Origin: Mycolicibacterium rhodesiae JS60
Lineage (GTDB): Bacteria; Actinomycetota; Actinomycetes; Mycobacteriales; Mycobacteriaceae
Length of the DNA: 64,000 nt
Direction of reading: 5' to 3'
Assembly: GCA_000230935.2 (NCBI GenBank)
Contig: AGIQ01000008.1
Coordinates: forward strand, 62,001 to 126,000
The position numbers were made by a program, and so were the translations under genes. Below are positions 8,899 through 17,217 of the stretch, in pieces. The first letter of the stretch is position 1. Each line of letters begins with the position of its first letter. The notes beneath the pieces are model-generated. The model did no database searches. It was not told the origin of the DNA and saw only the letters and a list, made by a program, of their open reading frames with translations.

Positions 8899-9590
8899 CC
8901 GACGACGCGGGTGAAGTACCCGACTTGGACTCCGATATCGGCCTCGCCCAGACCGATCTGGACGACGACGAACTGGGCCGCGTACTGGAGGCACTGCTGC
9001 TGGTGGTCGATACCCCGGTCAGCGCCGAGACTTTGGCGTCGGTGACCGAGCAACCGGTGTACCGCATCACTGCGAAGCTGGAATCGATGGCCTCGGAGTT
9101 GGCGGCCCGCGACAGCGGTATCGACCTGCGTGAAGCCGGCGGCGGCTGGCGGATGTACACCCGGGCCCGGCTGGCGCCCTACGTCGAGCGGCTGCTGCTG
9201 GACGGCTCGCGTTCCAAGCTGACCCGCGCTGCGCTGGAGACGCTGGCGGTGGTGGCCTACCGGCAGCCGGTCACGCGGGCGCGCGTCAGCGCGGTGCGCG
9301 GCGTCAACGTCGACGCGGTGATCCGGACGCTGGTGGCGCGAGGACTGATCACCGAGGCGGGCACCGACGAAGACACCGGCGCAACGACGTTCGCGACCAC
9401 CGAGCTCTTCCTCGAGCGGCTCGGACTCTCGTCGTTGACCGACCTGCCCGACATTGCTCCGTTGTTGCCCGACGTCGACGTGATCGACGACATCAGTGAG
9501 AACCTGGACGACGAACCACGTTTCGCCAAGCTCTCCGGTGGCAGCACTACCGATGAGAAGGTCGCCTTCGATGTGGACACCGATGCCTGA
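8895..9590 (+). CDS. scpB: Segregation and condensation protein ScpB
   Basis: A 231-residue partner of ScpA in the SMC–kleisin complex, made of two winged-helix domains (about residues 20–100 and 105–180), with a very acidic N terminus and a Ser/Thr-rich tail. The motif RAALETLAVVAYRQPVTRAR is a ScpB signature. The ATG at 8895 overlaps the scpA stop; upstream in-frame codons belong to the scpA region in another frame. The downstream pseudouridine synthase gene starts 8 bases before its stop. Confidence 0.96.
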   Translation: MTDDAGEVPDLDSDIGLAQTDLDDDELGRVLEALLLVVDTPVSAETLASVTEQPVYRITAKLESMASELAARDSGIDLREAGGGWRMYTRARLAPYVERLLLDGSRSKLTRAALETLAVVAYRQPVTRARVSAVRGVNVDAVIRTLVARGLITEAGTDEDTGATTFATTELFLERLGLSSLTDLPDIAPLLPDVDVIDDISENLDDEPRFAKLSGGSTTDEKVAFDVDTDA

Positions 9591-10326
9591 GCCAGAAGGG
9601 GTACGGCTGCAGAAGGTCCTGTCGCAGGCGGGAATCGCTTCGCGGCGGGTGGCTGAGCGGATGATCGTCGATGGCCGCGTCGAGGTCGACGGGAAGATCG
9701 TCACCGAGATGGGGACGCGGGTGGATCCCTCCCGCAGTGACATTCGGGTGGACGGGACACGGATCATCGTCGACGACACGATGATCTATCTGGCGATCAA
9801 CAAGCCAAGGGGTATGCACTCGACGATGTCGGACGACCGGGGCCGGCCGTGCGTCGGCGACCTGGTCGAGCATCGCGTGCGCGGCAACAAGAACCTGTTC
9901 CACGTGGGGCGATTGGACGCCGACACCGAGGGCTTGCTGCTGCTGACCAACGACGGCGAGTTGGCGCACCGGCTGATGCATCCCTCGTTCGAAGTTCCCA
10001 AGACGTATCTTGCTACGGTAACCGGTTCGGTGCCAAGGGGTTTGGGCAAGACATTGCGGGCCGGCATCGAGCTGGACGACGGTCCGGCGGCGGTTGATGA
10101 CTTTGCGGTGATCGATGCGGTGCCGGGCAAGACGTTGTTGCGGGTGACGCTGCACGAGGGCCGCAAGCGGATTGTGCGCAGGCTGCTGGCCGCGGCGGGT
10201 TTTCCGGTGGAAGGGCTGGTGCGGGTCAGTATCGGCGAGGTGGCCCTGGGCGAGCAGCGGCCGGGCAGCATCCGAGTGTTGACGCGCAAGGAAGTTGGGG
10301 ATTTGTACAAGGCGGTAGGTCTGTGA
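9583..10326 (+). CDS. RluB/RsuA-family rRNA pseudouridine synthase
   Basis: A 247-residue protein with an N-terminal S4 RNA-binding domain (VRLQKVLSQAGIASRR, about residues 6–65) and an RsuA-type catalytic domain. The catalytic Asp is in GRLDADTEGLLLL. It should convert a uridine in large-subunit rRNA to pseudouridine. It corresponds to Rv1711 of M. tuberculosis. The ATG at 9583 is chosen because homology begins immediately after it; earlier starts (for example ATG 9571) lie inside scpB. It ends in a GTGA overlap with cmk. Confidence 0.93.
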   Translation: MPEPEGVRLQKVLSQAGIASRRVAERMIVDGRVEVDGKIVTEMGTRVDPSRSDIRVDGTRIIVDDTMIYLAINKPRGMHSTMSDDRGRPCVGDLVEHRVRGNKNLFHVGRLDADTEGLLLLTNDGELAHRLMHPSFEVPKTYLATVTGSVPRGLGKTLRAGIELDDGPAAVDDFAVIDAVPGKTLLRVTLHEGRKRIVRRLLAAAGFPVEGLVRVSIGEVALGEQRPGSIRVLTRKEVGDLYKAVGL

Positions 10327-11003
10327 GTCGGGTAGTGGTGGCGGTCGACGGTCCGGCCGGGACCGGAAAGTCCTCGGTGTCAAGGGGATTGGCGCGTGCG
10401 CTGGACGCCCACTACCTGGACACCGGTGCTATGTACCGGATTGTGACGCTGTCGATGCTGCGCGCCGACATCGATATCGCCGACCCCGCATCGATCGCGG
10501 CGGTAGCGGATGTGCCGTTGTCGGTGGGCTATGACCCGAACGTCGACCGCGCGTACCTTGGCGGCGAAGACGTGTCGGACGAGATCCGCGGCGACGAGGT
10601 CACCAGGGCGGTGTCGGCGGTGTCGGCGGTACCGGAGGTGCGTGCCCGGTTGGTGGCGATGCAGCGCGAATTGGCCTCGGGGTCAGACAATGTCGTCGTC
10701 GAGGGTCGCGACATCGGTACCGTTGTGCTGCCCGACGCCGATGTGAAGATCTTCCTGACCGCGTCGGCGGAGACGCGGGCGCGCCGGCGCAACGATCAGA
10801 ATGTCGCAGCCGGCCTGCCCGACGAATACGAGGCGGTGCTGGCCGATGTGCGGCGCCGCGACCACCTGGATTCCACGCGTGCGGTATCACCGCTGCGCCC
10901 GGCCGAGGATGCGGTGATCGTCGACACCAGCGACATGGCCGAGGCCGAGGTCGTGGCCCATCTGCTGGAGCTGGTCGAACAGCGAAGCGGAGCAGTGCGA
11001 TGA
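10323..11003 (+). CDS. cmk: Cytidylate kinase
   Basis: Phosphorylates CMP and dCMP with ATP. The 226-residue protein begins with the P-loop GPAGTGKSS (about residues 10–18), then YLDTGAMYR (CMP contact) and VVEGRDIGTVVLPDADVKIFLTA, which is diagnostic for bacterial Cmk. The GTG at 10323 overlaps the upstream stop and the der ATG overlaps its own stop. Length matches the family. Confidence 0.97.
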   Translation: MSRVVVAVDGPAGTGKSSVSRGLARALDAHYLDTGAMYRIVTLSMLRADIDIADPASIAAVADVPLSVGYDPNVDRAYLGGEDVSDEIRGDEVTRAVSAVSAVPEVRARLVAMQRELASGSDNVVVEGRDIGTVVLPDADVKIFLTASAETRARRRNDQNVAAGLPDEYEAVLADVRRRDHLDSTRAVSPLRPAEDAVIVDTSDMAEAEVVAHLLELVEQRSGAVR

Positions 11004-12406
11004 GCGACGACGGCACGTGGTCCGACGAGAGCGAATGGGAACTCACCGACGAGGGCTTCGAAGCCGAGGACGGTGACGCGTTCGCGCCACCACCGGTCGT
11101 CGCCATCGTCGGTCGGCCCAACGTCGGCAAGTCGACGTTGGTGAACCGGATCCTGGGCCGGCGTGAGGCCGTCGTGCAGGATCTGCCGGGCGTGACCCGC
11201 GACCGGGTGTCCTACGACGCCGCCTGGACCGGGAGGCGTTTCGTCGTGCAGGACACCGGCGGCTGGGAGCCCGACGCCAAGGGTCTGCAGCAGTTGGTGG
11301 CCGAGCAGGCTTCGGTGGCGATGCAGACTGCGGACGCGGTGATTCTGGTGGTCGACGCGACGGTCGGCGCGACCGCCGGTGACGAGGCGGCCGCGCGGAT
11401 CCTGCGCCGGTCGGGCAAGCCAGTGTTCTTGGCGGCCAACAAGGTTGACAACGAGAAGGGCGAGGCCGACGCGGCGGCGCTGTGGTCGCTCGGACTGGGG
11501 GAGCCGCATCCGATCAGTGCGATGCACGGGCGCGGGGTCGCCGATCTGCTCGACAATCTGGTGGCCGCTCTGCCGACCGCGTCCGAGGTCACCGCCGGAC
11601 CCGGCGGACCGCGCCGCGTTGCGCTGGTGGGCAAGCCGAACGTCGGCAAGAGCTCGCTGCTGAACCGGCTGGTGGGCGCCGAACGTTCGGTGGTGCACGA
11701 TGTCGCGGGCACCACGGTCGACCCGGTGGACTCGTTGATCGAATTGGGCGGCAAGACATGGCGATTCGTCGACACGGCGGGGCTGCGGAGGCGGGTCGGG
11801 CAGGCCAGCGGGCATGAGTTCTACGCCTCGGTGCGCACGCACAGCGCGATCGACGCCGCCGAGGTGGTGGTCGTGTTGATCGACGCATCGCAGCCGCTGA
11901 CCGAGCAGGATCAGCGGGTGCTGTCGATGGTGATCGAGGCGGGTCGGGCCCTGGTGCTGGCGTTCAACAAATGGGATCTGGTCGACGAAGACCGGCGCTA
12001 CCTGCTGGATCGGGAAATCGACCGCGAACTCGCGCAGCTGCAGTGGGCGCCGCGGGTGAATATCTCGGCCAAGAGCGGCCGGGCGGTGCAGAAGCTGGTG
12101 CCGGCGATGGAGACGGCGCTGGCGTCCTGGGATGCCCGGATCTCGACGGGCCAGCTCAACACGTGGATCAAGGAAGTCGTCGCGGCCACGCCGCCGCCGG
12201 TGCGCGGCGGCAAGCAGCCCAGAATCCTGTTCGCCACCCAGGCCACCACGCGACCGCCGACGTTTGTGCTGTTCACCAGTGGTTTCCTGGAGGCCGGGTA
12301 TCGGCGGTTCCTGGAGCGCCGGCTGCGTGAGACGTTCGGTTTCGAGGGCAGCCCGATCCGGATCAACGTCCGGGTACGCGAGAAGCGCAAGCTCAAGCCA
12401 CGCTAA
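11000..12406 (+). CDS. der: GTPase Der (EngA), 50S ribosome assembly
   Basis: A 468-residue GTPase with tandem G domains. The first has GRPNVGKST (about residue 37), DTGGWE and NKVD. The second has GKPNVGKSS (about residue 211), DTAGLRRR and NKWD. A C-terminal KH-like domain ends in the basic VREKRKLKPR. The acidic 30-residue leader is typical of mycobacterial Der. It is the last gene of the overlapping block that begins with pyrG. A long open frame on the opposite strand (10796–12484) is a composition artefact. Confidence 0.98.
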   Translation: MSDDGTWSDESEWELTDEGFEAEDGDAFAPPPVVAIVGRPNVGKSTLVNRILGRREAVVQDLPGVTRDRVSYDAAWTGRRFVVQDTGGWEPDAKGLQQLVAEQASVAMQTADAVILVVDATVGATAGDEAAARILRRSGKPVFLAANKVDNEKGEADAAALWSLGLGEPHPISAMHGRGVADLLDNLVAALPTASEVTAGPGGPRRVALVGKPNVGKSSLLNRLVGAERSVVHDVAGTTVDPVDSLIELGGKTWRFVDTAGLRRRVGQASGHEFYASVRTHSAIDAAEVVVVLIDASQPLTEQDQRVLSMVIEAGRALVLAFNKWDLVDEDRRYLLDREIDRELAQLQWAPRVNISAKSGRAVQKLVPAMETALASWDARISTGQLNTWIKEVVAATPPPVRGGKQPRILFATQATTRPPTFVLFTSGFLEAGYRRFLERRLRETFGFEGSPIRINVRVREKRKLKPR

Positions 12407-12455
12407 TCGGCGGGTTTGCCGCGATTTCACGGGTTCTGCGCAGTAGATTGCCAGC

Positions 12456-12755
12456 ATGGAGTTTGCTGCGTATTCGCTTTCCACCCGCCGTCTGGTTTAC
12501 GGGATCGCCGGCTTGATGATCGCCGCGGCGCCCGCGGTGGCCGTGTTCAGCGGCGCGCTCGATAGTGCCGCGCCCCGGGTGCTTGCCTGCCAGGAGACCG
12601 ACACCGAGGACAGCTTCTCGATGAACTGCGCACCGGCGGTCCTCCCGGACACCAGCGACGTGCTGACCGAGGCCGAGGTGGCCGAGCCGGGCTGGAACGG
12701 CGGCAACCACAGCGGGGGCCCCGGTGGAGCCCCCGGCAGCGGCGGCCATCACTAG
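12456..12755 (+). CDS. Small exported Gly/His-tailed protein
   Basis: A 99-residue protein I do not recognise. Residues 14–33 form a hydrophobic segment (VYGIAGLMIAAAPAVAVFSG) that could be a signal peptide or anchor. Two Cys residues follow (LACQE and MNCAP), which may form a disulfide outside the cytoplasm, then an acidic stretch and a tail rich in Gly, Asn, Pro and His. It lies 49 bases after der. Its stop overlaps the convergent nitroreductase stop by 4 bases. Codon composition fits a real gene; function unknown. Confidence 0.7.
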   Translation: MEFAAYSLSTRRLVYGIAGLMIAAAPAVAVFSGALDSAAPRVLACQETDTEDSFSMNCAPAVLPDTSDVLTEAEVAEPGWNGGNHSGGPGGAPGSGGHH

Positions 12756-13435
12756 GCCTTGAGCCAGCGTTTTCCGTACGAGTCGAGGTGCACGACGTCC
12801 TCGACGGGCTTGCGGGTGGTCGGGCCGTAGCGTCCCTTCGGCCAGCCGAGCGGGACCACACAGATCGGGGTCACCGACAGCGGTAGCCCGAGGATCTTGC
12901 GCGCGGAGGTGACGCTCCACAGCGGCATGGTGATCAGGGATGCGCCCAGGCCCATCGCGCGGGCGGCGAGCAGCAGGTTCTGCACGCTGGGGTAGATGGA
13001 TCCGAAGTACGACGTTTCCCCGACGAACGGTGTCGGGACGTAGGGCACCCGGGTGCCGCCGCGCAGACACGGGATGACCAGGACCGGAATCTCGCTGAAG
13101 TGCTCGATCTGCCATTCCACGGCCTTGAGTATCTTCAGCATCGTCTCGTCGCCGGCGGACTGGCGTCGGCCGAGCGCTCCGTAGATCGACCAGGGCTGGC
13201 GATAGCGCTTGGCGAGCTGGTCCTTGACCCGCTGGTCCTTGACGACAATGAACTCCCAGTTCTGGCCGTTGGATCCGGTGGGGGCTCGCAACGCGAGTTC
13301 GATGCACTTGACGACGATGGCGTCGTCGACCGGGTCGGGTTTTACGCGGCGGACGGCCCGCTGCGTCATCATCGCGTCCAGCAGGGGCATGCTCAGGTTG
13401 GCCAGCGCCTCGTCGGTACTCGGTATCTCGCTCAT
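12752..13435 (-). CDS. Nitroreductase-family flavoprotein
   Basis: A 227-residue FMN-dependent oxidoreductase. The FMN phosphate site TQRAVRRVKPDPV (about residues 24–36) and PTGSNGQNWEFIVV (about 51–64) are clear, with a GLGASLITMPLW element in the C-terminal half. Family members reduce nitroaromatics, quinones or flavins with NAD(P)H. The ATG at 13435 gives the usual family length; the longer open frame upstream has a Pro/Thr-rich leader with no homology. It is convergent with the small exported protein and divergent from the TauE-type permease. Confidence 0.88.
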   Translation of the reverse strand: MSEIPSTDEALANLSMPLLDAMMTQRAVRRVKPDPVDDAIVVKCIELALRAPTGSNGQNWEFIVVKDQRVKDQLAKRYRQPWSIYGALGRRQSAGDETMLKILKAVEWQIEHFSEIPVLVIPCLRGGTRVPYVPTPFVGETSYFGSIYPSVQNLLLAARAMGLGASLITMPLWSVTSARKILGLPLSVTPICVVPLGWPKGRYGPTTRKPVEDVVHLDSYGKRWLKA

Positions 13436-13562
13436 AGGTTCTGAGGTTATTGGCCCGGTGCCCGGCATGGTGGTGTGTGGTGGATCACGTTGTGTTCCTT
13501 GGCGTTTGGTCGGCGTCGCGGCCCGGTTCGGCGGTAGCGGGAAGTGCGGATAGGGTGCCTTG

Positions 13563-14345
13563 ATGTCCGTCTCCCACATGATCGTGATCGCCTTGGCCGG
13601 CATGGGGGCGGGCGCTATCAATGCGCTGGTCGGTTCGGGCACGCTGATCACGTTCCCCACGCTGGTGGCGCTGGGGTTTCCGCCGGTGACCGCGACGATG
13701 TCGAATGCGATCGGCCTGGTGGCCGGCGGGGTGTCGGGCACCTGGGGGTATCGCAAGGAACTCGGCGGACAGGGAGACCGGCTGCGCTGGCAGATCCCGG
13801 CCTCGTTGATCGGTGCGGCCATCGGGGCGTTTCTGCTGCTGCATCTGCCCGAGAAGGTGTTCACCCAGATCGTGCCGGTGCTGCTGGTGGGCGCGCTGGT
13901 GCTGGTCGTGATCGGGCCGCGGATTCAGGCGTACGCGCGATCGCGTGCCGAGGCGGCCGGACGGTCTGCCGAGCACGTGTCACCCAAGCGGATGGCCGCG
14001 CTGGTGGCGGGCACGTTCGCGGTGGGGATCTACGGCGGGTACTTCACCGCGGCACAGGGGATCCTGCTGATCGGCGTGATGGGCGCGCTGCTGCCCGAGG
14101 ACATGCAGCGGATGAATGCGGCCAAGAACCTGCTGTCGCTGCTGGTCAACATCGTCGCGGCGGTGGGCTACACGGTGGTGGCATTCGACCGGGTGAGCTG
14201 GGAGGCCGCCGGCCTGATCGCGGCCGGATCGCTGGTCGGCGGCTGGCTGGGCGCGCACTACGGGCGGCGGCTGTCGCCGAACGTGCTGCGGGCGGTGATC
14301 GTGGTGGTCGGGCTCATCGGGCTCTATCGGCTGTTGACGGTGTAG
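13563..14345 (+). CDS. TauE/SafE-family permease (sulfite/organosulfonate exporter type)
   Basis: A 260-residue integral membrane protein with about eight predicted helices in two repeats. The repeat starts GMGAGAINALVGSGTLITFP and GIYGGYFTAAQGILLIGVMG are the signature of the TauE/SafE (DUF81) family, which moves small anions, often sulfite or sulfonates. A TTG codon directly precedes the ATG; the ATG is preferred. Substrate cannot be inferred from context. Confidence 0.87.
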   Translation: MSVSHMIVIALAGMGAGAINALVGSGTLITFPTLVALGFPPVTATMSNAIGLVAGGVSGTWGYRKELGGQGDRLRWQIPASLIGAAIGAFLLLHLPEKVFTQIVPVLLVGALVLVVIGPRIQAYARSRAEAAGRSAEHVSPKRMAALVAGTFAVGIYGGYFTAAQGILLIGVMGALLPEDMQRMNAAKNLLSLLVNIVAAVGYTVVAFDRVSWEAAGLIAAGSLVGGWLGAHYGRRLSPNVLRAVIVVVGLIGLYRLLTV

Positions 14346-14704
14346 CTACCTCGCGCGGCACCAGGTAGTCGCGGTACGCCGACAGCTGGATCGCCGTCAG
14401 CCCGCCGACGGAGGTGAACGGAATCAACTAGAAGTTGAATGCACCGTCGATGACGAAGAAGTAGTCCCTCGGCGACTTGGGTCCATGTCGTGGCGGCCTT
14501 GATTGCGTCGGCCAGGACCTGGTCGGTCCATCGGCGTTGCCCACGGAAGTGGGTGTAGTCAAGCCCCAGGCGGTCGGCATGGGGGCGCACCGAGCGCATC
14601 GCTGCAGCCGAAGTACTAGCCAATCCGAGTGCACGTAGCACCCCGCGCCACGACTGTGAACATTGGACAGCGTCGACCAGTTCGCTGTCCGAATACTGCC
14701 TCAC
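14346..14704 (-). pseudogene. Remnant of a winged-helix plus nuclease-like gene
   Basis: Reading from ATG at 14704, about 80 residues form two copies of a helix-turn-helix module typical of phage-like HNH/PD-(D/E)XK proteins (SWRGVLRALGL … GLDYTHFRGQRRW … TWTQVAEGL). The frame then shifts: in the neighbouring frame the sequence continues RDYFFVIDGAFNF, a TAG stop at 14428–14430, and then LIPFTSVGGLTAIQLSAY plus RDYLVPRE. That last piece is the C-terminal end of the same kind of protein as I remember the family. The nuclease core expected between the modules is absent. So the gene has lost its core, shifted frame and gained a nonsense codon. It abuts the TauE-type gene. Confidence 0.7.
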
Positions 14705-14721
14705 AAAGCAAAACTATGCGG

Positions 14722-14795
<74 letters not shown>

Positions 14796-14989
14796 CGTGC
14801 CCGCCGGAAACCACCCGATGGACGCCAAGGAACGATACATCAGTGGCGGATGAAACTCCGAAACGGTTCCCGTGGCGCGTGTGACGTACGTTGGGCCTTC
14901 TCGAACAGCCGATGCTGTCGGTGCCCGCGTCCATACTGCGGGCAACCGAGTACCGCGACCGTGGCGGTGCCCTTCGCGAGGAGACGCCC

Positions 14990-15742
14990 ATGGGCAATAG
15001 CGCCAACATTGTATTGGTGGATCATGATGGCTGGCAGTTGCGGTACTCGCACTGGGCAGGGTGCCGCATGCTCGACGCGTTAATCGCGGGGCCTCTTGCG
15101 GCCAAGCGTTACATCTGCCCTCGCGCGACAAGCCTTCTCGGCCCGAGTTGATCCGCCGACGACACTAATCAGTTGCATCATCTCGTTACGTTGGTCGGGG
15201 CGGATGGCACATTTCGGGCATGGCCGCTGTGGTGGGGTAGCAGTGCTGCCTGGCATGGCCCACAATTGCTCGACATACTTCCCGGCACCGGCCAGGCCAC
15301 CCTGACGTTGGGTACGCTGCCCGAAAGCGGCGTCCACGTCGATGCATCTGACAAGACTCTTGGGGTTTGGCTGACGACTCCGACTCCCGGGCTGCTTCAG
15401 CGGCTACCAGAGCTGTGGCCGGGGTGGCGTATCGAGCGGTGGGACGACCGCTATGAGGAGCACCTTCTTCGGTGCGGCCCCCACATCACCGCACCGGATC
15501 TAGGCATCGTTTCGGGAGCCGTAGCAGCCGAAACATGGCTCCGCCAAAGAATTTTCCAACACTCGGCGAATGGCCCGGCGGGCGCCTTGAGGCGGCTTGC
15601 GGAGGTATTTGGCGTCCCGGAAGCGGAGTTGGAAGACGGTACGTCAGGCGTCTTGCAAGCGGGGGAGCAGCCTACGTCCCTGGAATGGGCGCAGTTCGAA
15701 CGCGCCTGTGGAGAAATTCGTGCAAGGCTCAGGGCTGCATGA
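14990..15742 (+). pseudogene. Interrupted conserved protein of unknown function (in-frame TGA, probable internal deletion)
   Basis: ATG at 14990 is preceded by AGGAG and opens MGNSANIVLVDHDGWQLRYS, then HWAGCRMLDALIAGPL, the start of an actinobacterial conserved protein I know only as hypothetical. The frame is closed by TGA at 15149–15151. The same frame then continues to 15742 (HHLVTLVGADGTFRAWPLWW, then WHGPQLLDILPG), which is like the second half of that family. As I recall it, relatives have roughly 100 more residues between the two parts, so there is probably an internal deletion as well as the stop. A TTG at 15173 could start a 189-residue C-terminal fragment. No frameshift is needed to join the parts. 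Confidence 0.6.
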
Positions 15743-15753
15743 ACGGTTTACGC

Positions 15754-16377
15754 CTACGTCACCTCGTCGGCCGGCATCGGTACTCGTTGCATGCTCCGGA
15801 GGCTGCTCCGCACGAATTTCCTTAAGACTTCGCGACGTTCGGCATTCGATTCTCGGTTCGTGGTCAGCAGGGCGTAGAGGCCGACGAGAAAGAACGCCGC
15901 GCTGTGGTAGGCGTCGACATCGTCGTAGAGTTCGCCGCGATGTCGCGCGCGCTCGATCTCGGCAGCCAGCAGTACGAAGCTCGGGTGCTGTATCCAGTTT
16001 TCTTCCTGCGGAAGCGTCGGTGAGAAATAGAGGCTGGTGGTATCGCGGAAAAGGGCCAAGCCCCAACGCTCTTCGAGTGCGAGCACAAGCCTGACGATCT
16101 CGTGCAACACCGCTGACAGGTCGTGGGGGGCGTCGAGGAACCGGCTGAGCTCCTCGGCGAGGCGATCCTCTTCGCCGCGAATCAGCTCGATCAGCACATG
16201 TTCCTTGGTCGGGAAGTGGAAGTAGAACGTGCTCCGCGAGACGCCCGCCGCCTCGGCGATGGCGTTGATGTCCGCGCCATTGGCGCCGGCGCGCTGGAAC
16301 TCCTCGATGGCGGCGCCGAGGACGCGGGCACGTGTTCTCCGTCGCTGGGCCTCGCGGCCGGTGGGGCTTTCCTGCAC
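15754..16377 (-). CDS. TetR-family regulator
   Basis: A 207-residue repressor-type protein. The N-terminal helix-turn-helix (about residues 15–60) contains INAIAEAAGVSRSTFYFHF, the TetR recognition helix. The C-terminal ligand domain is helical and ends in a basic tail. It is divergent from the four-gene membrane operon starting at 16507/16513. The region between carries TTCGCTG-N8-CAGCGAA, 27 bases upstream of its start, plus a further CAGCGAA inside the facing promoter. It probably controls itself and that operon. Confidence 0.9.
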   Translation of the reverse strand: MQESPTGREAQRRRTRARVLGAAIEEFQRAGANGADINAIAEAAGVSRSTFYFHFPTKEHVLIELIRGEEDRLAEELSRFLDAPHDLSAVLHEIVRLVLALEERWGLALFRDTTSLYFSPTLPQEENWIQHPSFVLLAAEIERARHRGELYDDVDAYHSAAFFLVGLYALLTTNRESNAERREVLRKFVRSSLRSMQRVPMPADEVT

Positions 16378-16403
16378 CCGCCCATTGTGCCGTAATCATC
16401 GCA

Positions 16404-16425
16404 TTCGCTGCAGAGTGTCAGCGAA
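16404..16425. promoter_or_regulatory. Candidate TetR operator, perfect 7-bp inverted repeat
   Basis: TTCGCTG (16404–16410) and CAGCGAA (16419–16425) are perfect inverted arms around an 8-base spacer. A third CAGCGAA half-site lies at 16483–16489 between the promoter elements of the facing operon. Spacing and location between divergent TetR and target genes make this the most likely binding site. Confidence 0.6.
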
Positions 16426-16471
16426 ACATTTTCCTCTGTACGCCCACTAACTGGGGTCTTTGTGAATTTCG

Positions 16472-16506
16472 TTGTCATTTGACAGCGAACGTGTTAGACC
16501 TAGACG
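16472..16506 (+). promoter_or_regulatory. Candidate promoter of the oxidase-subunit operon
   Basis: TTGTCA (16472–16477), 17 bases, TAGACC (16495–16500) would start transcription at about 16507, on the GTG. An overlapping alternative is TTGACA (16479–16484), 16 bases, TAGACG (16501–16506), starting at about the ATG 16513. Either choice gives a leaderless messenger, common in mycobacteria. Confidence 0.5.
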
Positions 16507-17217
16507 GTGTCGATGAACACCCGAGGCCAACGAATCCTGTTGTGGACGACACCGCCCGCGGCGGTTCTCCTGGTGCTGGCCTACCTGTTGTTCCCGATCT
16601 TCTCGCCGCCGCTGTCACCGACGCTGACGCCCGAGGAGGTTGCGACGTTCTTCAGGGACAACAACACCGGCATCCTCGGTGTCGTGATTTTGTGCAACCT
16701 GATTGCCGGGTCACTGGTTCCCCTGTTCGCCGTCACCGCTGTGCAGATCTCCCGCATCGCCACGTCGAGCAGCGTCTTCACCTACGCCTACATCATCTGT
16801 GTCGGAATCGGCACCACGGCGTTCATCCTTGCCGACTATTGCTGGGGGGTGGCGGCGTTTCGGCCGGACCGCGATCCCGAACTGATCAGCCTGCTGAACG
16901 ACATGGCCTGGTTCTTCTTCATCGCACCGGTCGGCACGATCGTCGTGCAGAACCTCTGCCTTGCAGTGAGCATCTATCTCGATGCCCGACCCGACCCGAT
17001 CTTTCCGCGCTGGATGGCGCATTTCAGCATCGTCATCGCTGTCTTGTTGATTCCCAGCGCGTTCTCAGTTCTGTACAAGTCGGGTCCCCTCGCGTGGAAC
17101 GGCGCGGTGTCGTACACACTGCGCCTCATCGTGCTCGCGACCTTCATCGCGGTGACATTCGTGGTTCTTCTTCGTGTCGTCAATCGTCAAGGCGCCGAAC
17201 AGGAAGTTCTGGCGTGA
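16507..17217 (+). CDS. Membrane protein of unknown function, oxidase-subunit operon
   Basis: A 236-residue protein with about six hydrophobic segments (for example residues 16–32, 55–80, 90–112). I do not recognise a named domain. Near its end it has YKSGPLAWNG, matching SKSGPFAWNG in the next gene product, and both have similar helix spacing, so the two are paralogues. The start is GTG 16507 or ATG 16513. The GTG of the next gene overlaps its stop. It heads a four-gene set ending in oxidase subunits III and IV and faces a TetR gene. Confidence 0.8.
   Translation: MSMNTRGQRILLWTTPPAAVLLVLAYLLFPIFSPPLSPTLTPEEVATFFRDNNTGILGVVILCNLIAGSLVPLFAVTAVQISRIATSSSVFTYAYIICVGIGTTAFILADYCWGVAAFRPDRDPELISLLNDMAWFFFIAPVGTIVVQNLCLAVSIYLDARPDPIFPRWMAHFSIVIAVLLIPSAFSVLYKSGPLAWNGAVSYTLRLIVLATFIAVTFVVLLRVVNRQGAEQEVLA

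Noticed and set aside
10796..12484. 562-codon open frame antisense to cmk/der
   Set aside because: High-GC third-position shadow; Arg/His/Gly-rich translation without any domain, while the opposite strand encodes intact Der.
15149..15151. TGA as selenocysteine or programmed readthrough
   Set aside because: No SECIS-like hairpin seen right after it, and the protein family is not redox-related as far as I know; a nonsense mutation is simpler.
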